A DNA stretch of 64,000 bases from Oenanthe sinensis (taxonomy: Eukaryota > Streptophyta > Magnoliopsida > Apiales > Apiaceae), in the NCBI GenBank assembly GCA_028671895.1, contig CM053801.1, forward strand, positions 16,343,375 to 16,407,374. Reading direction: 5' to 3'. Below the pieces are notes generated by a model, which saw only the letters and a list, made by a program, of their open reading frames with translations, had not been told where the DNA came from and searched no databases. How positions within the stretch are numbered: position 1 is the first letter of the stretch; every line of letters begins with the position of its first letter. Position numbers and translations under genes: made by a program. Below are positions 45,234-58,900 of the stretch, piece by piece.

Positions 45234-48200
45234 TCATGTTGGTACTTCCTTCATCTTTAAACTCACAGGCCTGGCATCGATAAGCATGTTGACCACCTCT
45301 TTCATATTGGGACGCAATCTTGGGAGCTTTGTGGTGCAAAGTGTTGCAATCTTCAAGACTTTTATCATCTCATTTTGGAGCAAGTCTGATGCCAATTTAT
45401 GATCAAGAACTGCGGCAACATGTTCGGACTTGTCGAGGTGAGTTGAAACCCAGAACACTATGTCTCTTCCTTCTCCGTATGTCTCCTCCTCTATTGCTCT
45501 TCTACCAGTCACAAGTTCTAGTAACACAACTCCGAAGCTATAAACATCACACTTTTCGGTGATTTTCAAAGTATATGCCAGCTCTACAAACAAAATAAGA
45601 ACATTTAGTAGTACGAATAGATTATAATACTGGTTTCGAGGAGACTAATGTCTTTGCATGTGCAGGCTTTATTTGCATCTTGCTACATGGCCACGCTTTT
45701 TTCATAATAGAGGCACAGAACTTTAAACCGTCTTCCATTCGTAGCCAAAAGGAAAGAAAATGAGTAAATATGAGATAAAAACCTATGACAAACAAGTGGT
45801 ACAGTTTCATAGGAAGAAATAAATAGTTGGAGGAGTACATATAGTGCTTTTTCTTACTAGTTATCTACTTATCTACTGTTAAGATATATAGTATATGAAC
45901 CTATTAAGCCCTCTTCTTAAAGCATTAAGATTTAATGAGAGCAGGTTACTTTTAATGGAGCAGATCTTTGGACACTAATGCCAAATACAACCCCCAAAAA
46001 TTGGCCCCGGTTAACCCCTATTCGACCCAAAAAAGGGCTTTCAGGCTTTCGAGTGAGGAATATGAATCTATTAAGCCCTCCTCCTAAAGACTTGAGGATT
46101 TACGAGAGCTGGCTACTTAAAATATATTGCCCTTATTTTGATGCAACTGCAAAATAAGCAGAAACAGAAAAAAGATTGTAATACAAACATATAAAAAACA
46201 AATCTTCTTTTCTACTTCAAGCATTATATTTTTTCTAATGGTTCAATTTGTGTTATTATCATGGTGTAGTAAAAATCAAATTCTGGCCACTAAACACCTT
46301 GTACGAAGACTATATGTGCTTATAAGCTAATACTAATTGAAAAGAACATGATATCTTTATATTGACTTTTTAAAACTCACCAGGAGCAATGTAACCATGA
46401 GTGCCAGCAAAACAGTTGGATTCAGAATCTGTAAGAGAGTTTTCCACAACCTTTGCAACACCGAAATCTGCAATCTTCGGTTCATATTCCTCATCAAGTA
46501 AAATGTTAGTAGATTTAATATCTCTATGGATAATTGGTGGGGAACAATCATGATGCAGATAAGCCATTCCTCTTGCAACTCCGAATGCAATTTTGTACCT
46601 CTGATTCCAATCCAATTCTGGTATTCCACCTTTTATAGTGCGGTGTAAAGCTTGAAACAAATTACCATTTGCCATGTACTCAAACACAAGAAAATTTGAG
46701 CCACCTTTCATTAAAAATGCGTACAACTTCAATATATTTCTATGCCTTATCTTTCCGAGAATCCCCATTTCTGCTGTCAACACCTTCATTGCTTTCCCTT
46801 CCCACAGTTGCTTCACAGCCACTGATCCTCCAATTTTCTTTGTATCAAGTCGATAAACTTTTCCTGTGCTCCCAGTGCCTATCAAATTATCTTCATCCAA
46901 GTCACATATATCCTCAGCATCAAATTCAACTTGATGGAAAGTCTTGATCATCCACTTAGAATCTAATACCTTCTTTTCGAGGTTGTTTTCAATGTAAGCT
47001 TCTCTGAGTCTAAAGTTACGAAAACTCACTACCAACAAGCCACTCAGCATACAAATCAAAGCAAGTAGTATGATGATGAACATAACGCCTTTATTTTTAG
47101 AAATACTCCCATATTTCTTTTCACAGACATTTAACCCATGGTTTGAGTGGCTCTTTAAGTTTTTATCGATGCAAAGTTCCTTGTTTTCAATAAATGCTTG
47201 GTCTCCTCCGATTGTCAAAAGATCAGAGGGAAGTTTCCCAGATAGCTGGTTGTTAGACAAATCAATAGAGCTCAGCTTCAATTTCTGGAGACCTTCTGGA
47301 ATGGAGCCAGTGAGTTTATTTCTTGAAAGGTTCAGCGAGTTTAATGAGCTCATCTGTGTGAAAGTATCTGGAATACTGTTACTCAAAGAATTTGAAGCAA
47401 GATCTAACTCAACCAACCTGGAACATTTACTCAAATCTGACGGTATTGATCCAGTCAATGAATTTTGTTCCAGATGCAGATAAGTTAATTGGTTCAGAGC
47501 ACAAATAGACGAAGGTATTTCTCCATAGAAGTCATTATTACTCAAATGTAGTTTTTGGAGCTGCTTGAGATTGCCGAGTTCATTTGGAAGATAACCTGAA
47601 AATTTATTATTCGTCAATTCCAAGTCACTCAAACGAATTGAACCCCCGATGTTTGGAGAGATTCCTCCACTAAAATTATTATCACTAAAATCTATTATCG
47701 TTGCATAAGGCAATTCCCACAAACCATGTGGAATTTTTCCAGAAAGTTGGTTCTGATTAATCCTCAACCTCACTAGGGACTTGCATCTAGCATAATCATC
47801 TGATAAATTCCCTGAGAAATTGTTGCCCAGAGCAAGCAAGAACTGTAAATTCCCATTTGCACATAAGAACTTTGGTAAGTAACCCGTGAATTTGTTCTCA
47901 GAAATGTCTATACTATTCAAAGGTGAAAACTTCCCAAGGTTTTGTGGAAAATCCCCTGAAAAACCATTCTTATAGATGGATAAACCAACCAGATAGTGCA
48001 TATCTCCAAATCCACGAGGAAATTCCCCTGAAAAGTTGTTCTTAGAGAGCTGAAAAATTGTTAAATTTTTCATATTTCCGATTTCTGGAGGCAATGTTCC
48101 ATACATTTGATTCGATGAAATATCAAACTCTTTCAAGAGGTTGAGGGTAGCAAATTCTGGAGGTATTTGACCAGTAAAATTGTTATCAAACAACTCAATC

Positions 48201-48961
48201 TTGTTTATGTTTCGTAGTTTTGATATTTGTTTTGGAAAATTTCCCATAATCTTGTTTGTGGATATGTCCAATGTTTCTAAAGCCTGTAGATCGAAAATTG
48301 ACTCCGGGATTTCACCTGTCAGATTAGATCCAGCTAGATATAGCCAAGTCAAGTTTCCAAGATTTCCAATACTCTCAGGTATTTCACCCTCATCATAATC
48401 ATTCATGCCAAGTCCTAGTGAAACCAAACCAGTCAATTTCCCCACCCAAGTTGGAAACTTTCCAGTAAAATAATTAGACGATAGATCTAAAACCTCCAAC
48501 TTTACGAGCTTGGATAGATCAGGCAAGTTGCCATTCATATTATTTCCAGTGATATTTAAAACTCTGAGATTGCTGCAATTTGCCAACTCCAGCGGAAGAA
48601 CTCCCGATATTAAATTCGACGGTAGCACAAGAGAACTTAAACTTTGGAGCATAGAAATCGACGGAGAAATCTGGCCCGACAAAGACTTATTGTCAAGCGA
48701 GATTTCGATGATTCTCCCCGATTTTTTGTCACAAGAAACTCCAAAGAATTGACAAGGAGGGTTTGTATCTTTCCATGAATCCAGGTAATGTAAAGGGTTA
48801 CTGAGCTGTTTTTTGAATTCTAGTAGAGCTTGGCTTTCAAGTGATTGTGCTACATATGGTGTGAAAAGGTTGAAGAAAACAAAAAAAGCAACTAAAATTT
48901 GGAGGGAAAAAGGAGTCATTTTTGAAAACATAGTGGATGGTAATGTCATCTCACGAGACAT
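45234..48961 (-). CDS. CEPR2: CEPR2-like LRR receptor kinase
   Basis: Two exons on the minus strand, 48961-46381 and 45583-45234, join in frame through the kinase activation segment to 976 residues. The intron splits GYIAP and ELAY. Family role: subclass XI LRR receptor kinases; Arabidopsis CEPR2 perceives CEP peptides in nitrogen-demand and ABA-linked signalling. Residues 1-39 are a signal peptide. An N-terminal LRR cap carries a Cys pair (PPCQFFGVSCD, 69-77), followed by about 20 LRRs to residue 590. The transmembrane helix is about 625-647. The kinase has GTGSTG (695-700), AVK with Lys717, HRD 812-814, DFG 832-834 and the APE-equivalent APELAY. The ATG at 48961 is the first in frame; a second at codon 5 is possible. 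Adjacent upstream lies a probable 5' UTR intron. No lesion seen. Confidence 0.92.
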
Positions 48962-50215
48962 GGTTAAGGAAATGTTTCTTCATTAGCTCCATTATTGGCA
49001 TAAGGTACCCCATGCCATTACAGGACAGCAAAACACAACATTCAATAAGCCACCTGCACAATAATGAGGTCTCCATTATATTATTATACAATTACGAGAA
49101 AAGATAAAATTAGTAAAAAGTAGAACATGAATTTGTTTTTAGTTGTGGATTTATACCTCTACTCAAGATATTAAAGTGGCTTCTAAATTAACCTCATGGT
49201 GATAAAGTTTCTTACAGTACAACTCTTATTTTATTTTTGTGTGTAAATCTTACAAAAATATGTACTAATAGTCTAATAAACATCAAAAGAGAGGATCTAA
49301 TAGTAAATATAGTCATTTAAAACTTAAACATAATTATAGGGGTGTTTGGGGGAACTTTTTTCCAGAATAAGTCAACTTATTTTAAGACAAAGTTAGAGAT
49401 TCCTAACTTTTTTCTGAAAAAAGTTAACTTTTTTTTGCAACTTATAGAATCTCAAATATACATTAAATACTTGTATAAAAAACATTTATCAAAATATGAA
49501 ATTTTTACCCGAAAATAAGTCCAAAAGGACTTATTTTAAGGCAGGCCAAACAGGCCATATATTTACCTAAGCAGAAAGATAAAGCAAGCAATCAAGAACA
49601 GAACATGTACAAAAGAATCATAAAGCAAAAATCTTTTCTACACATAATTAACAATAATAACAACACAAGTTTTATTGTTTCAATCTACATGCAGAATCAC
49701 ATATCTAAACACACACACACACACACAAAAGAAGCTAAAATTTAAGTGCAAAACATCATAATAAGAGCAGAAGATTACCAAGAAATATATGATTCACTGC
49801 AACTGTAAAGCACACCACTTCACTTGTTTTTATGTGCAACACCCCCAACAAACAGAGCTCAACAAAATCAAGAAACTAACAGTTGGAATAAAACACACTA
49901 AAATCTCACATGGGTATGTGCCAAATCAACTTTTTATTACCAGAATCCTGACAAATAAAAGAGAAGAAGAAAGGAAGTGTTTGGCAGGTTATGTAAAAGA
50001 TGAAGAGAGAGAAGTAGAAACTAGAAAAACATGGGGGAGAGAGAGAGAGAGACAAGGAAAGAAAGTGAAATGAAAAAAAGAAGATTAAGACGTGAGTTGA
50101 TTCATAGTTTTCAGTGGTGATGATGAAGTTGGGGGTGTAGGTATTCATTATTGCTGTTTTTATGGCAAGGCCATGCTCACTCTTGATGTATCCTCTACTA
50201 TTTCTGCTTTTATCC
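48962..50215 (-). other. Probable 5' UTR of the CEPR2-like gene with an intron
   Basis: On the minus strand, ttattgtgcag|GTGGCTTATT places an acceptor before 49053, and TTCTTG|gtaatc places a donor at 49778. The intron would be 49054-49778, and the outer leader exon would run upward from 49779 through the CT-rich stretch (GA run on the plus strand at 50036-50053). This is inferred from splice-site quality only. Frames here (49789-50073 and 49906-50217) look like UTR, not protein. Confidence 0.45.
49339..49556. mobile_element. MITE with GGGGTGTTTGG-type termini
   Basis: The left end ggggtgtttggg (49339) and the right end ccaaacaggcc (to 49556) form an imperfect terminal inverted repeat. Inside, gaataagtcaacttatttta on the left is partly mirrored by gaaaataagtcc...ggacttatttta on the right, giving a hairpin. 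Both flanks begin with ATA, but this AT-rich site makes a duplication uncertain. The termini resemble Tourist/Harbinger or hAT MITEs. It lies in the inferred 5' UTR intron of the CEPR2-like gene. Confidence 0.55.
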
Positions 50216-52997
50216 AAAACAACATAAATGAATTTACGAAAGTATAAACTTTTCCAATCATGAGTTACTCTTAATTATATTCTCTAAGATATTTATTATT
50301 TGGAAAAGTTATAACGATTACCTATAATTATAAATATTTCAGATTGATTTTCTATATATTTATTAAATTTCTACTCATTCTCTAAATACATTCATATCAT
50401 TTCTCGTTTAAATTTCTTCAATTTTCTTTACTATCTCATTTAGTTATTATCATGTATTAAAATTATTTTAAACATAACTATTCATCATAAATTTATAACT
50501 AATATCATTAGAGAACAACGCCGTACAAGTTGAGTAAATTTTAATAATCTTTATTTTAAATCATTATAGCTGATCAATTTAATTAATATCATGGGAGATA
50601 CTTTTACGCACACAATTTAAACCTAATAGATGCGTAATTTTAAAATTGAATAAATTTATTCATTTATTAAAATTAAAATTACATTATTTTTAATATATCT
50701 AGTTTAAAAAAATTATTCATTTAATATAATTATAATTATTTATTAAGATAAAATTCAGAATTCGTTCGATTATCCGCAACTATATATTTAGGCTTTTTTA
50801 TTATGAACAGAAAAAGACCTTAAAATCCTCATCTAAACGAATAAAGTGAACTCTGAATTCATATAAAAAATTTAGAACTAATTCTTGCTATAAAAAGTCA
50901 ATATGAATATTTCATAAAGATATTATCCTACTTCAAAAAGGATGGAGATGGTAGATTTTGGTTAAATGGTCATATAGGAGGATCTCTCATGAAAGTGCAA
51001 ACTCAGTCTTTTAATGAATGTTTATGCCAAATGTATGGCTACTTTTTAGGGGAGAAAAATCATTTCTAGAAAGACATTGTGAGGAATAATATTATTTAAA
51101 AATGTTAGGTACTCAAAAATTATCCTAAGAATTGTTATATGTGTAATCGGTAATTTTCCTATAATAATATGAGACCTGTGTACATACATAAACACTCACG
51201 AATTAAAATAAGTCATATGTCATGTCACGTTATTCGTTAAAAAAAATTGGGATAACTTTTGAGGCGCATAGCACTCTGAATAAAAAAAAGGGTTAGAATT
51301 GCATACAATGCACCCACGAATTAAAATAATTCATATGTTATGTCGTGTTATTTGGAAAAAAATTGGAATAATTTTTGAAGTACGTACTCTGAATGAAAAA
51401 ATGGGTTAGAATTTCTAGGAAATTGCTTCTAATACACAAATGATTCTCAGATTTTTATGGAAAAATCTCCAGCTGTAATTTAAGTTTAGCAAGTTCATAA
51501 GAATAATATTTACTATATTTATTATGTGATTTCTAATTTTCATGTTAATTTAAAATAGAAAGATAGTTGTCACTGGGTTATCACTAACATATTTCAGTTA
51601 GTGTTGTAAAAACTGATCAGTGATTAGTCGGTACCTAACTTTGGTTAAAATCGGGTCTTGAATTTCTTTTTTTAAAAACAGTCAATAATCAAATTTAGGC
51701 AGTTTAAACGGGATTAATCGTTCAAAACTAGGCGGGATTAATTGATCAAAAAATCAAAAAATGGTCAAAATAAGAATAAAAATACATATTTTTAATAGAA
51801 ATATAAAACTAATACATAAAATGAGAGTATTTACCTATTATATTTGATAACAAAATGAGGGTATTTAAATACATCTGATTAATCCTTTAACTATTTCACA
51901 GTTGAAAATATTTGTGACGAAGTATTTATTAGTACTTTGCTACTTCAAGCTCCAAGAGCAACTAATTTGTGCTCCTTATGCTTTTCTCATTTCAAATCAC
52001 ACAGCAAAATGGAAATTGCACTTGTCGAGATGGTAATGAAAAAGCCATATTTTACCTCACTAGGAGAAAACAAATTTAGGAAGAATGCTTGTTTGATATT
52101 AGTCTGAGTTGTGACCGCAGATATGCAGAATCATTGCCAAACACATACTCCACTTTTAGCAGTAAAAGACTTGGCATTCGATACCCGTGAAGCCGTGACA
52201 CACAGACAGTGGTTATATTTCAATTATTAGTATGGGAACGTGTAACTGAACTTTTTGGGGGACACATCAACTGTGATAAATTGCGGTCCAGGTTGAAGTC
52301 CAATGAACAGAAAATGTCATATTGCAACTACAATTTGTAGATAGCAATGTCTTGTGTAATTACATACCACTTGTATTGGTGATACACATGCCAACAGAAT
52401 TTGACAATCTCAAACTTTGATTTCTCAAGTGGAGTGATTACAATTTACAAATTTGAGCTGATAAAGAAATCAACTACAAACATGTGATTACCTAACAAAG
52501 TACACACTTTTAGTTTGAGCTGAAATATGTTCTAGCAAAAGTGGCTTCTATTCAGCTCAACTACAGACCTCAAATATTTATATATATATATATATAAAAG
52601 AGACCACTGCATATTACAGAGTTCATTTTGATCACGTTTTCATAGTATGTTCAGTTTAAATCTGCGGAATATAGTAGATAGTGCGTAAGATACAGTAACT
52701 AACTAACTACTGATTAGAATTCACTACTTCCAGATAACTACAAACATGTGCCAAAAACCGATGCAGCAAATTCAAAAGTGATCCATCCACTAAAGGTCAA
52801 AGAGGTTCTACAAATTCTATGAAGCTAATGCTTACAAATAGTGCAACTTTTAAACTATGATAATAATTCCCAGCTCTGTAGCATACCTGATGATCAGATG
52901 CAAATGAGATTTGAAACTACGACTTTAATCCCACTCACCCTCTCAAAAATGATAAAAGGCCATACTGCAAAAGTGCAAATGCATTTACCTAAAAGAC
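50216..52997. other. Gene-poor intergenic region
   Basis: About 2.8 kb of AT-rich DNA between the CEPR2-like leader and the TIC40 stop codon. It includes the tandem repeat at 51193-51420. The stretch at 51610-51780 (gattagtcgg, gggattaatcg, gggattaattg) looks like a decayed inverted-repeat element. A TA run lies near 52580. The right part contains the TIC40 3' UTR. No coding frame with recognisable homology. Confidence 0.6.
51193..51420 (+). repeat. Two-unit tandem repeat, period about 118 bp
   Basis: The block starting cactcacgaattaaaataa (51193) recurs as cacccacgaattaaaataat (51311). The homology runs on through tcatatgt, atgtc.cgtta, ttggaataa and gggttagaatt. Identity is roughly 80 percent by eye. 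Non-coding. Confidence 0.75.
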
Positions 52998-55900
52998 TCA
53001 AGGCGAACCTGTAACCCCAGGAAAGAGTTCTGATATTTTATTGAAAACATCCATAACCTGAAATGTGAAATGATGAAAATAAATTACTTATTTCTATCAA
53101 ACAGTAGCAAGAAAAAGTGCAACATTTATATTAAAAAAGCAAAACTGGAAATGCGTGTGAGCAAGTGTTCTCTCCCTTGTCATGAAAAGGATAATCAGTA
53201 GTAGTTTTTGCAAGGATGGTTCAAAAACTCTATAATTGATCTCATAAAGTGATCTCACTGGAAAGTTTCTGCATGCCTTTTTTTATGCCAAAACAAACTT
53301 TTATCCTACCACAGTACCACCCCCACTGTCTTTTGCCTTTTAATGCCTTTTTGCAGCCTCTCAAAGATTTTCAAAATAACAATCTAGAATTTTTAAAATG
53401 AGATGATTTTTTAGCATATTTTATAACTTTCAATGTTTTTTTAAATCAAAAACCCGTCAAGGACACAGCCTATCTACTCCTATTGTAAAGTCTGTGTACA
53501 TTTCACCCATCCCAGACCCTACTTCCGAGTGGTGAATGTTTGATACATTTTGATAGACAAGATAAAAGCTATAAAGAAAAGTAGAAAACCCAGGTGTGAC
53601 AGTGGCTGAAAAGATTTGCTTTTGCCCTTACCCCTTTTTCTTCTTTTTCTATAATAAAAATCCACGCTGTCTATTCCTAGCATAAGGCCACACAAAAGTT
53701 AAACGACAAGATTATATTCAGCAAGTTACCTCCTTGTCATTTTGATATTTCGCGATACTCAATGGGTTTTGAGAACACTGCACACGTGAAAAATCAATTA
53801 GAGATAAGATACAAAATATAAACATGTAATGAAACTTTGATTGACAAACCCCTGAAACAGAAAATATATATAAAGTAATAGACAAATAATATAGGACATA
53901 CATCCATAATGGCAGCTTGAACTCTAGGATTCTGGAAGGCCATAGCAACATCAGGATTTGACATTATTTTTGAAATAACCTCTTCAGGGGTAAGTCCAAT
54001 TTGATCTGCGAGAAATTTAATGTTAAAAAACAATAAAATCAGAGATAATCATAGAGTGAAGGGCTGATTCAAGTTTGCTCCAGAACTCAACATACCCAAT
54101 TTATCCCTGCCTGAGTAAAGTATATATTTTTACTGTACAAAAACGAGTAGACATAGTGTACTGTATTTTGATGCACTTGATTTGTAAAAATTTAGATAAG
54201 TTGCTAGCCACTAGAAAACATCAGGTATGACAGATTCACGCAACTAAGAAAACCTTCATCTGCCACTGTAGTCTATTAAATGTAATCGTTTATAATCATG
54301 GTGATTGGGCATCCGCCCAAAGCCTATTCAACGAATAGATCAATAACTTCTCAACAATGGAATTTTAAAGCATAACATTTCAAAAAGGGCCAATGCATGG
54401 TTGGTAAGCAACTGTTTTCTTTTCGTATGCTTTAATATCATATTTATTCACTAAATGTATTAATTTTGATTTAGAAACCATACTGTAAATGTTTTTGTAT
54501 AATATAGCTTACTATATTTATGCAATGTGTACTATATAGATTAATGTACGTAATACACACACATATTGTTCTTTTCTGGTCTAAACACTAGAACTAATAC
54601 ACACACACAGACATAGATACATATTAATTCGTAAGTATATATTATTTAATGTACTGATAGAGGAAACTCTTATATATGCATATGGAGTAGCATACAAGAA
54701 AACAACAGACGGAGAACTTACATAAGGAACCTCACACAAGTAAACTACCTAGTTGACAAGTAATAATCTTAATTGCAACAAATTACATCAAGGTGACATA
54801 CTCACCAAACTGCTCCTTGACCTCTGGACTGCTAAGATCAAAATTTTGCAGGGAATCCCTCAATCGGTTGTCCCATTCAGGATTACCACCCATGCTGTTT
54901 CTGAAAAATAGAGGTTACAAAAAAATATGGAAATTAAAAGTATAATGGTAGTTCTGTGAAGTGTAGAAAAAAGGGTTATTAACATTTTGACCCTTAAACT
55001 TTTCATGAAAATACACCTCAACCCTTAATATACAAAAACGTACATCCGCACCCTTAAAATTTGGCACTTGTACATCCCGACCCTTTTTTATATCTTTTCA
55101 TATATTTCTTCTAATTTTACCCTCATACTTTCAATTTTGACCCTCAAAGTTTATACGGAAATACACATCAGACCTAAAAGTTTGTCACTTGTACATCCCG
55201 ACCCCGACCTTTATATTGAGTTGTTATATAATTCTTCCGACATTCAGTTTGGTGATTTTATGGATGAATTTCAGCTAGTTAATGCAAAAAGGGTAGTCAC
55301 GGGTGGGCATAAGTAACTAGATGACAATCAGGATATTTTGGAGTAGCACAGAAGCAAAATGGTCTAAAATCGATGAAGATGTTTTCGTAACCCTTTATGA
55401 AGAAGCCATTGACACAATCACTTTAAAGTTGCAGACTAGATAATGGAGAGATTCTAGCCACCAGTGCAAGTAAGGGAGAAAACAGTAGTCAATTAAGGCC
55501 TTAATTACTATACAATTGAACCGGGCCACTGGGGGTAAAATAGGAAGAAATATATTGATAACTAATATCAAGGGTCAGGATATACAAGTGATAAACTTTA
55601 GGGGCGCAGAGATACGTTTTTGTACTTTGAGGGTTGATGTGCATTTTCGTGGAAATTTTGAGGGGAAGAATGGTATTAACCCTAGAAAAAATTATGACTA
55701 TAATAATGCACGTTTAAGCTGCATAGACTTGATAATACAAGTCAGTGGTATAAAGATCAAGATTTATGCTGACAGTACTGATACAGTAGAGCTAGTACCA
55801 ATGCAATTATTGCATGCTAGATCTTAAAACGTCAAATCACAATGAAACAAGTAAAACCAAGACTTATGTTAAAGAATATACAAGGGACAAAAACATATCA

Positions 55901-58900
55901 CTTTGCATTATTATCTCTCAGACAAACAGGTATTCCCTCTATTTTTGTATAGCAATATCTGAAAAAATCTGAAGTATAATAATTGTTGGCTAACATTCAA
56001 CCTCAAACTACAATATAAGTTTCAGTTGCCACAAGCATTAGCAGTTTAACATCATTTTTCAAAAGTTGGTGGTAAGAAGTGCTAACTATTACATACACAA
56101 TAAATTATTTTAGGCAAACAACATATCAGTGATATTCTTGAGACTGCTGCAAATAAAATAATATATGTAGGAAGAAAAAAGAAATATTTACAACATATCT
56201 TGCAGTTGTTGACGATGTTGAGGATTCTGCAGCATCCCTGTTGCAATTACATAAAGGAAAATATGACCATGAGATACGTAAAGATGTTAGGTATATTGAA
56301 ACCCTGAGATATGCCACTAAACCAGAGATGGCCAAGTAACAACGATAGGACAAGTGTTTCCATCCCACTTTCTACAAATTAACAACCATCAGACACCTCA
56401 TGCATATAAATATACATATTGATATATTTTAAGATAGACAAGAATTATTTTTTTTTAGGGGGGGGGGGGGGGGGGAGAGTTTAAAGGAAGAACTTCATAA
56501 GCGACCTGACGAATTATCTGACACAATCTTGCTTCACTCGGGACAGGAGTTGCCATAACTTATCCAAGACAGACCGACGAATTAAAGCTGAGAACAGAGT
56601 CTGACTTTGGAGGGACAATTTCTTGGTAAAGAAAGAATTTGATGGAATAATTCTGCTATTGGTTAGTTTTAGAATCCTCCCTCAGCATTTACCTTCTAAG
56701 TATTTCAATGCATTTATTCAATAATACATAAATCTAACGCAACCAAACAAAACAACTAGTGTTACTCAACCGAACTAAACAATTAATTAATTAAAATCCA
56801 GTCAGAGCCTGATGCCTGGCTGTCAGTGACAGTAGAGAGAACAGAAAAATGTAAACATTCCCTCTGAACAGAATTGGAGGCTTCCGACTATATAAAAATG
56901 TTACATTTCCAATCATATGACTAGAATAAACAGTAAGAAAACAAAACAAACAATGCATACTTACTCAAATACATACATTTTCAAGGAAAGTAACCACAAT
57001 TAAGAATTAGCTAAAAAACACACAATTAAAATCAACTGAAGGAAGTAAAAGGATCAAGAAGGTATAACCAACATTTAAAAGTAGTGGGATTCCTCATCTC
57101 CTCCGGCAGATAGCTGTAAGAGATTATAAAAATAAGGGAATTAACAAGAAGTTATGGACATCAGAAATCAACATTTAAAGGCAGGTCAACCGTCAACCTA
57201 AATCACTCAGCAGGATAAAGAACCCAATGCAAGCATACTTATAACTCCTGTCCCCAAAACAAGTTCTATTAGTTAAATTTTATGCACACTAAAGATATAT
57301 CTGGTTCCACTTGCACTAAGAATAAGGCCCTGTTTGAAAGTTAGAGGTTTGAGCTAAATTTAGAGGTTTGAGCCAAACTAGAGGTTTGACCAAATTAATC
57401 CTCTAATATGAGTGTTTGGTGGTTAGCGGATTGAAATAGCGGTTTGGACCTAATTTTGAAAAAGCTGCTTGGAAGAGCTTTTCAAATTAAATGATTGTCA
57501 TGTATCTACTTAAAATACAAACAGCTAATACAACAGCTATTTACCAAACAGTTTTATTCAAAACAGTTAATTCAATCAGTTAGTCAAAACAACTAATTCA
57601 ATCCGCTTACAGCTAACCGCTAACCGTTAATTGCCAAACAGGGCCTAAGATTTTTGACATAATAAATATAACCTGATAACAAAAATATAATAGCAAACTT
57701 CAAGGACATTGTAAAATAGAGTATCACATTGATAATTATATATTTCACATTAAAAGTTGTCACGAAAAGAAATAGCACAGAGAAGCACACCAAATGTCTC
57801 CTGATATATTCAATAAATTATCAGAATAATACTAGTATCAATAAGTGTGTGTGTGCAAAATTATTACTGAGAACAGTAGGATTAGCAATTTACAGAGTAC
57901 CACCAAACAAATCCATAGTAACAAAAATATACATAGGTATTTAGTGATTTATTTTATATCAGGGTTCAATAAATAGGAAGGGCGAATATCAACAATTTAG
58001 TATTGCATACTTTCAGCTAATGTTTGTGCAAATAGTGCATGGTTTAGCAAAGAGAGTGTGCAACTATTGAATTATTGATTGACAGAGAAGTGGTCACGCT
58101 CTTGATATATATCCAGCTAAAAGCTTGATTCTTGAACAATTCAACAATCAACATTGTATAACCATTAAAAGATATAAAGGGGCAAGCTTTCGTACGGATA
58201 TATCATTTTTTGCATCATTGGATCCTCCATCATTTTCTCTAACGCTTCCACTGACAAGACCGGATCTGCTTTTTCTGTCCACAATAACATAACAATCAGA
58301 AAGACATTGCAACAAAAAACAGATAATTATTCTTTAAGACAAAGAGGCCCTAGTTGCAACTTTAGAGATCTCAGGAAAGAAATGCACGCATTACATGTTT
58401 AAACTAAAGTAAGTTTACTATGCATTCTCATGTCCAGTATTATTTATAGTTTTTTTACTTGTTTCTTGCACATGGTAGGTATATAAATTTATTTCTTCAA
58501 AAGACATATTAGAGACCCAGACTCTTTCACTTACTGCTGGATGAAAAATCCCTGGGAACATCAAATTCTGGCTTGAAAGCAGCTCCGTTTTGAAAACCCT
58601 TCACGATAAAGTCAGATATTATGATTTTCCAAACAAGAATCCCACTTAACTGTAAAAACAATGATAAATAAAATTAACAGCAATCACGTCATAACCAAAG
58701 GTGAAATTCTTACTTGGGTTTGATACTGAGAATCTTTAGATGCCTCTTTCTCACTTGACTCCTTAAAACTCTCAAAAGGGTTAGATTGCAAAGTTTCTTC
58801 AGGAGATACATCAACGAAAGCTAAATAAAAATGTTGAGTTAGAAACTATGGGATACATTATAAGTAAATCTGATTACATAACCAACCCAAACACTAGATA

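Noticed and set aside
47070..47483. 137-codon open frame opposite the CEPR2-like gene
   Set aside because: Antisense of regular LRR coding sequence; periodic codons produce a chance frame.
49789..50217. Overlapping frames on both strands, one ending in a Ser/Leu/Phe-rich stretch
   Set aside because: The composition comes from the CT/GA-rich leader of the CEPR2-like gene, not from protein coding.
55068..55827. Open frames of 82 and 103 codons within TIC40 intron 11
   Set aside because: They mostly run through the arms of the MULE-like element; no transposase or other domain is visible.
58599..58651. Alternative longer exon 8 of TIC40 starting at the stronger acceptor near 58651
   Set aside because: It would insert a hydrophobic LSGILVWKIIISDF stretch not found in TIC40; the inner acceptor keeps the frame and matches the family. 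Not excluded without cDNA.
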